From NCBI GenBank assembly GCA_030247855.1, contig JAPDRN010000160.1, forward strand, positions 1 to 64,000: a stretch of 64,000 nt of DNA. Reading direction: 5' to 3'. The translations under genes were made by a program, and so were the position numbers. The notes under the pieces are model-generated. The model saw nothing but the letters and a program-made list of their open reading frames with translations, did not search any database and was not told where the DNA came from. This document shows positions 8,998 through 21,219 of the stretch, piece by piece. Each line of letters starts with the position of its first letter. The first letter of the stretch is position 1. Source of the stretch: Knufia peltigerae. Its lineage: Eukaryota; Ascomycota; Eurotiomycetes; Chaetothyriales; Trichomeriaceae.

Positions 8998-11694
8998 TCA
9001 CTCAGATCCGTGTCCCTGATCCACTCGGTCCACTCGATCCTGTGGTTGTGCACCGAGCACCCATCCTAGTCCGCTCACCAAGTTATTCGTGACCATGTTG
9101 GCGACCATGTCTCGTTTCCTTGTCCTCCCACCCTCGAGTTCCGAGGCCGATGATGTACTCTCTCCAAAACCACCCTCCGATTCTTGAGCCCCTTCCCTGA
9201 TTTTCAGATCTCTCAGACCTCCAGCACCAAGTGGAAAGGCGGCGCTTTTCCTTAAAGCAGTGGCTGCGCCTCTAGCAACATCAAACAAGCCCATTGGTGC
9301 TTCTTCTTCGTACGAAGGTCCGGCGCGGGAAGCTGGCCACGTCCGACGCGCCATCGTCCGCTTCGTTTCATCCCTATCTGCATCACGATCCTCGAGTCCG
9401 AAACCCCCAGGGAGTGCTGCATCTGCTCTGGCATCAAAAGAACGCTCTTCCTCCACCGCCTGCGACTTTAGCCCCTCCATCTCTTCCTCGTACCGCCGCC
9501 AGGTGGCCAGAATACCAGACAATGCTTCCCCTGAAGGGGCTAGCATTAGAGCTCGAGAGAGAAGTTCCATGCGTTGAGCCAGACTATCTATTTGTGAGCT
9601 CAAATTCTTCGGGGATACGCTGGGTCGGAATTTTCCAGCCGCATAGGCAGCGCGCCACGAGACATCATCGGCAACATTGGATATTGGAGATGCGGTCGAA
9701 GATGACAAACGCGTCGTGATATAGGCGTAGGCTGTGTCAAAGTCGTTGGCGGCAAGGGCGGCCATGATAGCATGATAGGTAATTCTCTGTTCAGCATCAG
9801 ACGCACGAAGTTCGACAGGGTCAAGTTCTTGTGCCAACGATCCCCTACTCGGTAAGTGAGCTCGAACAAGGTTCCTTCCAATCTCCAACAAATCATCCAG
9901 CTTGGTATAAGCTTTCGAATCTTGCTCCAAGACCTTTTCCAACAATGTTAATGGATCCTTCTGCACGCGGATAGCCACAGGTCTGAAAGGCACGCCATGT
10001 TGTAAGGTCAGGTGGTAGAATGACAGACCGTGTGTCGCTCTAATCAAGTGCTCAATATCAGCCATGGCGGTAGACTGTGGGAAGTCTGTTCTAAAGGCTC
10101 GCAGGATCTCGTTTGATCTCTTCATGCCACCGCGGTCCTTGTTGCCATTACTGGCATTGTCGTAAGCATCATAAATAGCAGCAACTATGCGAGCCTCGAC
10201 GTCCGAAGTGGCTAATGGAGATGCGTGAGAGTTGATGTAGACCTCTTTAACAATAGTATATTGTGCTGCGTTGAGAAGAGCATCCAAGACTTGCATTTCA
10301 ACGTACTTGACGGATAGCTGTCGGAGATATGCCGGACCCTGGTCAGGCGTAGTCACTGGATTGCATGACCAAGATTGGCACCAGAGCAGGTCAAGACGCA
10401 TAGAGCGCCAGTCGATCTCCTTACGAGTCTGGCGGGGAATTTGCTGGAGGATACGCCGGAGTTCGTCCTTGTGTCGCCGCTCTGAGCCGAAGATGGACGT
10501 TCGAGCAATTTCACCAAATGAAGACGCCAATCCTAACTCCGTCAGAAGCGAAGCTGTAGCTAACACGCCTCCCACAAAGTGAGTCGAGGACTCTGTAACG
10601 TGCGTGAAATGATTCGTCTTTTTGGAGAGGGAAGCAGGGAGCAGGTCGAAATCTTGCAAATTCCGCACAAAAGATTCGTCCAATGACACATTCGGTCTGG
10701 ATGTTGACAGATTCGCCATCATGAGTCCTGTGAGCTTAACAGCCTTCGACAGAACATCCCAAGATATCGTGAGAGTATCTCGGGAGCTTTCTGGGCAGCT
10801 ATAGATGATGGCGAGACCTGCTCGAGCATAATTGGCGATTGACTCTGGCACCTCTTGCTCTTCTGGAGGACCATTCCATTCCACGAATGTCTTTGCTGCA
10901 ACCGCAAAATCCTTCAGGCCTTCATTGATCAACCACTCGTTCACGTACTCCCATGGTTGTTCCTCCTGATCTGAGTCCTCAGTTGTATGATCGATCCGCC
11001 TTCTTTTTGTTTGGCTGGCTCCTGCCACCCAGGGTGCGACAACATGATTCAGGTCTCTTGCAATGTCGAATGCATTACGTGTTCTTCTGGCACACTGAAG
11101 AAGTGAGCTCACACCTTCTTGGACTGTCATATTCTCGAGGTCTTGGAGTCGTATAACATCGTCCGATTCCGGGTAGAAGTCATATTGAAGTCGAAGTATA
11201 GGGACAAGGTTGGTCTCGTACCAGGACTTGAGATCAGGACTAAGCGTGACGAATTGTTCAATAAACGCCGTGAGAGGTTGTAACGTGCCACCCAGCCCTT
11301 CTAGTCGTCTGGCCCATTCAATTACGAAGCTGGCTAGACCGTCATCAGTGTCTTGAGGAGCGTGTTCAGGAATAAATTGGAGCCTCAGGATTCGGCACTG
11401 TCGAATGGCATCGTTTTGCGAAAGTGACGATATTAAGGGATTGACGCTGATGCTTGGATGGCTTTCCGAATCCGTCTGTCCACCATTTAAGCCCTTGAGG
11501 AAATCGACAAGAGGTGTCTGGTCCGGTGAGTCGACGGGGTAGAAGGATAGCACGAGGCGGTATACTATAGTTCGCGAGAGCACGTTTGGAAACCGAGCGA
11601 GGAGGACCTGGAGAGCCTGGAGATCTCCATTTGAGGTCTGTTCAACGGCAAGAAGGAGAACATGAGCGTCTGACAGCTTGTTCAGACTGGCCAT
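8998..11694 (-). CDS. Sec39-domain secretory pathway protein
   Basis: An intronless frame of 898 residues from ATG 11694. The N terminus (LSDAHVLLLAVEQTSNGDLQ, FPNVLSRTIVYRLVLSFYP) and the helical repeats through most of the protein match the Sec39 domain family. In yeast Sec39 is part of the Dsl1 tethering complex on the ER, which captures Golgi-derived COPI vesicles; the animal relative is NBAS. The last 150 or so residues are disordered and rich in Arg, Glu and Gly, ending in a more hydrophobic stretch (NMVTNNLVSGLGWVLGAQ) found near the C terminus of filamentous-fungal members. Peripheral ER localisation is inferred from the family. No membrane segment or signal peptide is visible. Confidence 0.85.
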   Translation of the reverse strand: MASLNKLSDAHVLLLAVEQTSNGDLQALQVLLARFPNVLSRTIVYRLVLSFYPVDSPDQTPLVDFLKGLNGGQTDSESHPSISVNPLISSLSQNDAIRQCRILRLQFIPEHAPQDTDDGLASFVIEWARRLEGLGGTLQPLTAFIEQFVTLSPDLKSWYETNLVPILRLQYDFYPESDDVIRLQDLENMTVQEGVSSLLQCARRTRNAFDIARDLNHVVAPWVAGASQTKRRRIDHTTEDSDQEEQPWEYVNEWLINEGLKDFAVAAKTFVEWNGPPEEQEVPESIANYARAGLAIIYSCPESSRDTLTISWDVLSKAVKLTGLMMANLSTSRPNVSLDESFVRNLQDFDLLPASLSKKTNHFTHVTESSTHFVGGVLATASLLTELGLASSFGEIARTSIFGSERRHKDELRRILQQIPRQTRKEIDWRSMRLDLLWCQSWSCNPVTTPDQGPAYLRQLSVKYVEMQVLDALLNAAQYTIVKEVYINSHASPLATSDVEARIVAAIYDAYDNASNGNKDRGGMKRSNEILRAFRTDFPQSTAMADIEHLIRATHGLSFYHLTLQHGVPFRPVAIRVQKDPLTLLEKVLEQDSKAYTKLDDLLEIGRNLVRAHLPSRGSLAQELDPVELRASDAEQRITYHAIMAALAANDFDTAYAYITTRLSSSTASPISNVADDVSWRAAYAAGKFRPSVSPKNLSSQIDSLAQRMELLSRALMLAPSGEALSGILATWRRYEEEMEGLKSQAVEEERSFDARADAALPGGFGLEDRDADRDETKRTMARRTWPASRAGPSYEEEAPMGLFDVARGAATALRKSAAFPLGAGGLRDLKIREGAQESEGGFGESTSSASELEGGRTRKRDMVANMVTNNLVSGLGWVLGAQPQDRVDRVDQGHGSE

Positions 11695-11992
11695 ACTGTC
11701 AAGATGGTGGCAGCATTTTGCGATGATCCAGTTGCTGTACCTAGTGATGGAAGGGGAAATAAAGTAAAGATGCTACGTGGAAACACGTCAGGTTTCTCCG
11801 CAGCGCAGGCTGGCGAGGCTTGCTACAGTATGTACGGTAAGAGTACGAATCATTCGCCCGCGTTGGAGATCCAAGCTTGGCCGCAGCTCCAACGACCTTC
11901 AATCACTTTACAGTTCAACCCATTGTGACAACAACGAGCACCAATTCTCCTCCCGTGCATGATTGAAGCAAAGCACGAATTCATCTGTCAAC

Positions 11993-12469
11993 ATGGCGTC
12001 TGGCTACGGCTTGACTGGTGGTATGTGGACCTTGAACCCTTGCTGTTGCAATTCACCCGCAGTCCGCCCTGAACAATCCCGAAGCTTCGTCGAACTGACC
12101 AGTCTCTCTTCCCAGGTGTCTCACGATGCTTTCCCTTCTGGCAAGAATACATGTCATGCTATGTGATCAATCAGAATGATCCCGAAGCGAGGAAACAAGG
12201 TGTCTGTGCGCCGCGATTAGAAGATTATTACGAATGCCTACACCACAAGAAAGAGGTTGGTAGCATGATGATAAGTGCACGGGAATGGATGAAATGCTGA
12301 CTAGGTTATTCCACAGTATGCACGCGCAATGGCGATTCAAATAGCGCTCCGGAAAGCCCAAGCAGCAAGCCCTCGAGAGAATGCACCCAAGGTCGGGCAG
12401 ATACAGAGTCTTGGTTTAATCGGCAAGGAGGACGAAACAAAGGCTATATTACAACCCAATGCATCATGA
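11993..12469 (+). CDS. Complex I subunit, NDUFS5 / 15 kDa type
   Basis: Three exons (11993-12020, 12116-12255, 12317-12469) give 106 residues: MASGYGLTG joined to GVSRCFPFWQEYMSCYV, then ARLEDYYECLHHKKE-type sequence, and finally PRENAPKVGQIQSLGLIGKE. The four cysteines in twin CX9C-like spacing (RCFPFWQEYMSC and VCAPRLEDYYEC) and the HHKKE motif are diagnostic of the NDUFS5 family, a small accessory subunit of mitochondrial NADH:ubiquinone oxidoreductase oxidised in the intermembrane space by the Mia40 pathway. There is no cleavable presequence, as usual for twin-CX9C proteins. The gene starts 298 bases from the divergent Sec39-domain gene, so the two may share a promoter. Confidence 0.9.
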
Positions 12470-13724
12470 ACAGAAGGGTAATACTCTGGATGGGATCGAT
12501 CCCGGGGCGAATGGCAATTGTCGTGGAGTAGAGAAAAGACTACGATATGTACATATGGAACAACGGGCAGGCGAACAAATGAACAAGAAATTATGCATCA
12601 ATGGGATGGGCGCGATGATAACGCAGCCTGCTAGGCATCACCTATCAGTGCACAAGGGCAGAGCAAAGTCTTTCTCCCCTTCAATAGGCCCAGGTCTCGA
12701 CTAGCGACATCTACTGCCATCACGGAACTACCTGGATCAGACGATTTCTTGTTTGGGCATCGATCTCTACGAAGGGTGACGAGGCCATGTGTCATAATCG
12801 TCTGTATCTGATCAAGTTTCCAGGGTAGCATTCTAAAGGATTTATCGCATCATACTTGAAACATGATGGCCATCCCTTGTGTTTATGTTCTCGCAGTCTC
12901 CCTTGGCCGGTGAAAATGTGATCGGGTGTGCAGTAGGAGAGCGATGTCCACACAAAGTATTCTTATTTCATACGGAGTACTGCGTCAGAGATTAATGAAC
13001 TAGCTGAGGCAACTCTGTGAATCCGAGACTTGATAGTGGCATTTTGAAAAGGACAGGTGTAGGTGATCATTTAAAAAGGATGACTTGGCCACTTTTCTAG
13101 ATATTCAGGACGGCCCATATGGTAGCAAGCAGTATGAACAAGGAACATGATAGATGACGACAAGGAACAGCAGTGATGATTGTACTTGGTACTTTGGCTG
13201 CTCCAGATGTCTGTACTCTACATATGTGGTGTATCAGGCTCCTTCCAGCGTGCCAAGCAGACACTTGTGAGAAAAAAGCTTGGTTTGGGATTAGCGTGGT
13301 GCGGGTGGATAACAAGCAGCGGCAGGAGCAATCAGAGGCCAGGGGCCCATGGGCAAGCGAGGATTTAAAGCCATACCAGACTCCTCCTCATAATCAACAC
13401 GCCGCCAGTTTTCTGAACCACTTGCTCCGACCCCGAACTGCCTGCAGCCCTTGAACGCCTTTCGCGAGGCTCTGGCACGATTCCTCACCACGATACCATA
13501 TAATTTCACCCGTGCACGTCGCCTTTTGTGCCCGCAACACACGCGTATTGATACTGGATTATTCCATCCTCCCCTCATCCCAATTTTCATTCGCCATCTG
13601 TGCGCTATCACGACATCATCATCGCGAATGAGTGTAACTTGATCAGCGAATAATACTTGCATTATATGGCGCCGGCATTGTTAGTTGATTTGGTTGCGGC
13701 TGAATTGATTTCGCGCTGCCCAGC
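12470..13724. other. Intergenic, upstream of mot1
   Basis: About 1.25 kb with no convincing gene on either strand. It holds one exact TACGGAGTA (12971-12979), a nonamer that recurs at 20312 and 20614. The last 200 bases are the presumed mot1 promoter. Confidence 0.5.
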
Positions 13725-16700
13725 ATGGCCGCTTCAAGGTTTGACACTTCTTTTTCCATCCGTTCTGCTCCCCAGGATGACTAACTCTTTTGGTCCAGGC
13801 TCGATAGGCTAGTCACGTGAGTTGCCTCCCTTCTAAGACACACCATCTACAACACAGCATAGGCTGTTCTCCTTTCTACAATCCCATCACTGACAACCCT
13901 CTTTTTTAGATTGCTGGACAAGGGCAGCACACAACTAATACGAAACACTGCTGCTCAACAATTGGCTGATGTTCAGAAACAAAACCCAGACAATCTCTTT
14001 GCTCTGCTTGGGAGAGTGCTCCCGTACCTGCAGTCCAAGTCATGGGATACCCGCACAGCCGCCGCCAAAGCTCTTGGTGGCATTGTGGAAAATGCCGAAA
14101 AGTTCGATCCCAACTCCGACGATGCAGATACCAAGTCAGAGGAGATTAAGCCCGAGGACCCGAGCGTTAAGCTTGAGGACAAGGGCACTGGAGCCGATGA
14201 CCTGCTTCAACTGGCAACCCTCGATATCAAGATGATTCTCAAACACGGCAAGAAGCTGCTTGGGAGTGCTGGAAAAGAATACGAGTATTCCATGGCCAAC
14301 ATGACTCCCGCTCAACGACTGGCACATCAGAAACAGAATCTCACTGCCCGTCTAGGTCTCGGCGGTGAGTACATTGAGGAAGATCTGGTGAATGAACATG
14401 ACTTTGCGGCCGGTTCCCAAGCCAAGGGAGCGCAGACACCCGGTTTGCCCCGCGTTGACACGAAGTCTGGTGCTGCTACACGACAAGATAGCTTGAACTC
14501 AGCATCTCCTTTCACGGCACTCTCGCCTTCAGAAAATAATGGACATGCTCTGTCTGAAGAGGCTGGATTGAGCAAACGACAACTCAATCAACTCAAACGC
14601 AAGAACAAATATGCTGCCAAAGCTGGTGCCAGTAAGATGCGTGTGGTCGACCTCTCGGTACGTCGCACGTCAGAGCCCAGTCAAACTCCAGTTTCTGCGA
14701 CACCGCACGCAGTCAAGTTGAACGGGCACGACGAATCCAATGGAGATTCGACCCCAGACTATTTCTCCATCAAGCGAGAAGGGCCGGATGATGACACAGC
14801 ACTCGTTTCCGAATTTAAAGGCGAAGATGTCTCGGAGAAGCCATTGATACAGCCAGATGAGGAACATGCGCGTGACTGGCCATTCGATGTCATGTGTGAT
14901 TTTCTCTCCATCGACCTCTTTGATCCCAACTGGGAAATTCGGCATGGTGCTGCAATGGGGCTTAGGGAAGTGCTACGTGTACATGGCAAGGGTGCTGGGC
15001 GACGCTACGGCAAGACGAGAGCCGAAAATGATATTGCCAACAAACGTTGGCTGGATGATCTTGCCTGTCGTCTCCTATGCGTCCTAATGTTGGACCGCTT
15101 TGGTGACTATGTTTCCGACACCGTCGTCGCCCCAATTCGCGAGTCGATAGGCCAGACACTGGGTGCTCTACTTACTCAGCTGCCTGATGAGACTGCTATT
15201 GCTGTTTACATGTTTTTACAGCAGATGATTAATCAGACTGATACCGGACTGAAGCAACCCATCTGGGAGGTCTGCCACGGAGGCATGATCGGCCTTCGTT
15301 ACTTCGTTGCAGTCCGGAAAGATCTTCTCCTTCAGCAGCCTGACCTCATTGATGGAGTAGTTTCCGCCGTGGTTCGGGGTCTTGCTCACCCTGACGACGA
15401 TGTGAAGTCAGTTAGTGCCGCAACACTGGTTCCTATCGCTGGTGAACTTACGACAATGCGACCACAATCTTTGGGACAGCTCATCAGCGTGGTGTGGGAT
15501 TGTTTACTCGACATGCAAGACGACCTCAGCGCCAGCACAGGTGCTGTGATGGACCTTTTAGCCACGCTTTGTTCATATGAACAAGTGGTGGACGCGATGC
15601 GTTCGAATGCAGAAGAAGACCCGGAGCAGTCATTTGAATCACTTGTGCCACGTCTCTACTTTTTCCTTAGGCACACTATAACAAGCGTGAGGATGGCGGT
15701 GCTGAAGGCGTTGGCGACATTCCTGAATCTTTCACACTCTGGCAATATGGGCTGGGTCGGTGGCCGAGTCACTAGACTTATCTTTCAGAACATGCTGCTG
15801 GAGAGAAACGAAGGTGTACTCTGGAAGTCTTTCGAAGTATGGCGAGCACTTGTTGCTTTCATGGACGGTCAAGGACTGCAGAATTTTGTCTCGAGTCTAG
15901 AGCCCCACATTATGGCAATGATCAGGGCTGCGATCCAGCCTATCGGTCAACCACGAAGTCCGATTCCAATGGATACTTCACTTCTGATCAGGCCCTCAGG
16001 TGCAACGATGGCTGCAATTTCATCAAAGCACCGAAGAACTTCGGAATCAGACCAACAACCAAAGAAGCGCAGAAAGTTAGAAAAGTCGGAGCCGGCCTCG
16101 GCCCAACAGCAGTCTCACAACACGGATGGTCACATGTTGCATGGCGATGTTGAGCTGGTGGGCATGGAAGTCATGCTACGAACAAGAATAGCCTGCTCCG
16201 AAGCGCTCGGCCTCCTCCTGAGCAAACAGGATCAATCTATGATCACCACCTATTGGGCAAGTCTTGTGCCAGTTACCAGCTCCGAGAATTCCAGCTCGAG
16301 GCTCTTTTCTGCAATGGTCCTAGAAGAGCTTGCCAAGAATGAACCCTCCAAGCCTCCCAATACTCCTGCGATCCTAGCCGATTTACAAAAGGCACTGGAC
16401 GACGACGGCAGCAACTGGTACTCCGACATTGTGTCGTCCTTACAGGCTGCAAGAGGTCAATGTCAGGCTCTCGTGAGCGCATTCCAGAACAATGCCCATG
16501 TACCTCGGGATCGTCTGCCAGCAATAGCTGTAGTCTGCCAGGGGACCACTGGTGCGGGCCCTAAAGCATTTTCGCTTGAGGATGCCGAAAGGATTGTCAC
16601 GACAGATTTCGACCGTTTACTCAAGGGCCTAACTCCTGCACAAAGAGTCTCAGGCGTACAGTATTTGAACGATGCCCGCGCGAACGCCAAGATAGCCGTG

Positions 16701-19583
16701 GACGAAGCACGAAAAGCCAAGGACAGTCGGCAGATGGCTGTCAGAGCCACCATAGCCTCAGTTTTTATTCGATTGGGTGAGATTCCCAAGAAGCCTGGCC
16801 AACTGATCAAGTGTATGATGGACAGCATCAAGGGTGAGGAATATGAGGAGTTGCAGGCACGGTCTGCCTCCGCTGTTGCAGGTCTCATCGATTTCTACAC
16901 TGCGAGTCCTAAACGAGGTCCAGTTGACAAGCTGGTCTCCAATCTTGTCAAGTTTACATGTGTTGACACATCCGAAACGCCCGAATTCCCTCCAAACCGC
17001 AGTTTCGAAGATGTCGTGCTCTCCTTGCGGAAAGAAGAAGATCGCAAGGATCACCCGGACGCCGCTCGGTTTGAACAAGAAGCCAAAGAAGCTAGGATCA
17101 TGCGCCGTGGAGCGAAGCGAGCTCTGGATGAGTTGGCACAATCATATGGAGCCGCGCTACTCGAGAAATTGCCCGTACTACAATCTCTCATCGAAGGTCC
17201 CGTACGTCAGCTTGTGGATTCTGCAGACCCAGCCACTCTGTCGGTTGATGATGAACAAGGACAGTCGTTAGTTGACGCTTTATCTGCCCTCCGCACTCTG
17301 CTGCCAACGCTGGATCATGGGTTATATCCTTGGGCTCTGTCATTGAGTCCTCTGATTGGCAAAGCCATGCGCAGCAGACTCTCCGTGATCAGATACAGTG
17401 CTGCCAAGTGTTTCGCGACCTTAAGCAGTGTTATCCCTGTCGAAGGCATGACTACCCTGGTTCAGGAAATCCTGCCGAACATCAGCAACCCACTTGACCT
17501 TCGCGACAGGCAAGGCATTACAGAATGCGTCTACCATCTCATCAGTGTCATGGGAGACAGGATCCTGCCATATGTTATCTTCTTGATTGTTCCGGTATTG
17601 GGCAGAATGAGCGATGCTAATAACGAAATTCGTCTCCTTGCCACGACATCCTTTGCCACCTTGGTGAAGCTGGTTCCACTGGAGGCTGGCATTCCAGATC
17701 CTCCGGGAATGCCCGAAGCACTGCTTCAAGGAAGAGAGAGAGAGCGCAAGTTCATGTCACAGATGCTCGACCCCAAAAAGGTGGAACCTTTCCAGATTCC
17801 GGTCGCTATCAAAGCTGAATTGCGTTCGTATCAGCAAGACGGTGTCAATTGGTTGGCCTTCCTCAACAAGTACAATCTTCACGGCGTGCTTTGTGACGAT
17901 ATGGGTCTGGGTAAAACCCTACAGACACTCTGTATCGTTGCGAGTGATCACCACATCCGAGCTGAAGAGTATGCCAAAACACAAGCCCCAGATATGAGAC
18001 GACTTCCTTCACTTATTGTGTGCCCACCTACACTCTCTGGTCATTGGCAGCAGGAAATAAAACAATATGCGCCATTCTTGAAATGCGTCGCCTATGTGGG
18101 CTCACCCGCCGAGAGGAATAGCCGTCGCAACCTTCTCGAGGCTGCAGATGTTGTAATCACCTCTTATGATGTTTGTCGAAATGACAACGACGTGCTAACG
18201 GCAATCACATGGAACTATTGTGTTCTTGATGAGGGTCATCTCATCAAGAACCCGAAAGCCAAGATCACTCAGGCGGTGAAGAAGATCATCAGCAATCATC
18301 GACTCATACTCTCGGGGACGCCAATTCAGAACAACGTTTTGGAGCTTTGGTCACTCTTCGATTTCCTTATGCCCGGGTTCCTAGGCACAGAAAAAGTCTT
18401 CCAAGATCGGTTTGCTAAACCCATTGCTGCCAGTCGCAATGCAAAATCATCATCAAAGGAGCAGGAAGCTGGCGCGCTGGCTATTGAAGCACTCCACAAA
18501 CAAGTCCTTCCTTTCCTCCTGCGACGGCTCAAAGAAGAAGTTCTCAACGACCTGCCACCCAAGATTCTACAGAATTACTACTGCGACCTGAGTGATCTGC
18601 AGAAACGACTGTTTGAAGACTTTTTCAAGAAGGAACGCAAGACGGTGGAAAACAGCGTGGGTTCATCTGATAAGGAGGCCAAACAGCACATCTTCCAGGC
18701 ACTCCAATACATGCGCAAGTTGTGCAATTCACCGGCGCTCGTGGTCAAAGAAGGTAACAAACAGTACGATACAATTCAGAAACAGCTCGCTACCTCCAAA
18801 TCAAGCTTACGCGATGTCGCCCATGCGCCAAAGCTAAGCGCGTTGCGAGACTTGTTGGTCGATTGTGGGATTGGTGTTACAGGTGACTCCAACGATATGT
18901 CTGCTTCGAATTATGTGTCTCCCCATCGAGCACTGATTTTCTGCCAAATGAAGGAAATGCTCGACATGGTGCAAAATGAGGTGCTCGGCAAACTGCTCCC
19001 GAGCGTCCAGTTTCTGCGACTTGATGGGAGTGTCGAAGCGACTAAGCGCCAGAACATTGTCAACCAATTCAACAACGACCCCAGCTACGATTGCTTGCTC
19101 TTGACCACCAGCGTAGGTGGCCTCGGACTCAATCTTACCGGCGCAGACACAGTCATCTTTGTTGAACATGATTGGAACCCGCAGAAAGATATCCAAGCCA
19201 TGGATCGTGCTCACCGTATCGGGCAGAAGAAGGTTGTCAATGTGTACCGTTTGATCACCCGTGGCACACTTGAAGAGAAGATCCTCAATCTGCAACGATT
19301 CAAGATTGACGTGGCGTCTACAGTCGTCAATCAGCAAAATGCAGGTTTGGGTAGCATGGAGACCGATCAGATTCTGGATCTGTTCAACCTTGGAGAGACG
19401 TCAGAGAATGGTCCCGAGGGGCCGGCGGGTGGAAAAGACGAAGACATGGTGGATATGGCCACCGGAGAAGTCAAAAAGAAAGGTGAAAAGGGATGGCTGG
19501 ACGATGTTGGCGAACTTTGGGATGAACGACAATACGAAGAGGAGTTCAATCTCGACTCTTTTGTTCAAAACTTGCAGAAATAG
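13725..19583 (+). CDS. mot1: Mot1: TBP-removing SNF2-family ATPase
   Basis: Three exons, 13725-13738, 13799-13816 and 13910-19583, give 1901 residues; the two tiny 5' exons rebuild the conserved start MAASRLDRLVT before LLDKGSTQLIRNTAAQQLADVQ. The first two thirds are HEAT repeats that grip TATA-binding protein, with a charged loop carrying the basic patch KKRRKLEK. The C-terminal third is a Swi2/Snf2 ATPase: DDMGLGKT (Walker A, about residue 1340), DEGH (motif II, about 1451), then helicase C motifs LTTSVGGLGLNLT and DRAHRIGQKK. Mot1/BTAF1 uses ATP to strip TBP from DNA and redistribute it between promoters in the nucleus. Length matches the family (about 1850-1900). Nothing is missing; it is the best-supported gene in the window. 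Confidence 0.97.
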
Positions 19584-21219
19584 AGACCCGACATTTTTTC
19601 GAGCTATTGTGTTGTTAGTGCAAGGTCGGACACTCGGCGTATTCGCAGTGGGAAGGATTGCTTACAGATGCGCCTTCTTCCTGGGACGCTTGGAAACATT
19701 AGAATAGTTCATGGAGCCTGAATATCAGAGCAAATGTGAGAACCTTTTTTCAGTTTCCGGGTTTATGAGTAGACTGCGGGTGCTCTATTGTAAGGGCTTC
19801 CCGGGGTAAAGAATATCAAAGTGTGGTTGCGCTCAGTGTAACGGAAACCTTGACTCAACACCATTGGAGTGGCATTCTGATTTCCAGCATTAGAACATTG
19901 CGAATCATCTTACGATCCAATAAACAAACCCAAAGCCGACCGACCGGTCCCGACGCCGAGAAGGCGAGAGATCAAGTCAGTGGTTAATCGAATGGAAGGT
20001 TGGGTGTGAGTTATTCTGGAAGATGATCCCACAATCTCCCAAAATATCAATCTTTTTTTGATATTCAATGACCCACCAAGATTTGCGATAACCCGTTACC
20101 AACACTGATACGAAATTTCGATTGGAGATGAGGAATGGCCGCAGGTTTACGATGTTGTACTCACAGTGAAGCATGATATTCCAAATCCTTCAACGTCCAG
20201 GAAAGAGCGAAGGCTTTGACGATTTCAGCCCACTGAGAACGAAAGCTGCGGTCAGCACAGCCTTCCGGGTGTACTTCTCTTGGGCCTTTCAGCCAGCCTG
20301 GGCGCTTACAGTACGGAGTATTATGTGTGTATTTATGTATCCGTACTGTAGTCCGGGTAAGCAGTGATTGTGGCAGATCAAACCAATCATCATACGTGCT
20401 TAAAGCATTAGCCTCAACTCACCTTTCTCTTCTCGGTTTAGTGGCTGGCTAAAATACTCAGTAATGCTGATTTAATGAACTTGGCTGTGAGGCGAGAAAT
20501 AGCGAAAGAACATGTGGGACAAAATCTTCCTCTTCTTTTCCCCCTTCGTTCCGACCTCTTCGACCTTTCGCCTCTGCCTCGCTCGCCTGCATGAGCCACG
20601 CGAGACAAATAAGTACGGAGTATCGGACTTTGACATCCACTCCCCATCCATTGGTGCTTACCTTTCGTTGCTATCGATTACTTTGCTCCATGGGATCTCT
20701 ATATCCGGCCTTTCGCCTTTGCTAATCTAGGGAACACAGCTCCGTTTCTCCCCCAATGGACGGTGGAGGGAGAGAGTACGTTGTACTTCCCTACTTGGCT
20801 GTGCGTCCAGGAATAATGCGCAGCTACGATACACCACACAGAAGCACCACTTCCTCTCCACTGAACGACTGCATGTCCGACGACCCTCTCTATCCCACAG
20901 TAAGCAGATCGAACACCAACCGAGGTAAGACATGTACGGTAAGTAAAAGAAAGGTACATATATATCCTCTTGTCCTTGGTTCAAAACCGACCATACTCTC
21001 ATTCATACACAATCACACAAGCAACAAACAAGAAACCAAACCAATCAGTCGTTTCCCTTTTGATTTCCTTTTTCTTTTTCTTTCCCTAGAATTATCGCAC
21101 GCTCTCTAGCAATCAATACCATCAACAAACTTAATTCGACTACAACGAACCAACTAATAACAACTTACATTCTCTATAATTCAATCGAGACCAGTCCGGT
21201 TCCGAACGGAAAAAAAACC
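19584..21219. other. Intergenic with pyrimidine-rich promoter of cupin gene
   Basis: 1.6 kb without a recognisable gene. Two exact TACGGAGTA nonamers occur at 20312-20320 and 20614-20622. Close to the cupin gene, 21055-21089 is almost all C and T and ends in CTAG, followed by an A/C-rich leader; this arrangement is typical of strongly expressed fungal promoters, though the tract could also be the end of a leader intron. Confidence 0.5.
21055..21089 (+). promoter_or_regulatory. Pyrimidine-rich tract upstream of cupin gene
   Basis: About 35 bases of nearly pure C/T (runs of CTTTTT) ending in TAG, 130 bases before the start codon. CT-rich blocks just upstream of transcription starts mark many highly expressed filamentous-fungal genes; an alternative reading is the polypyrimidine end of a 5'-leader intron. 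Confidence 0.35.
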
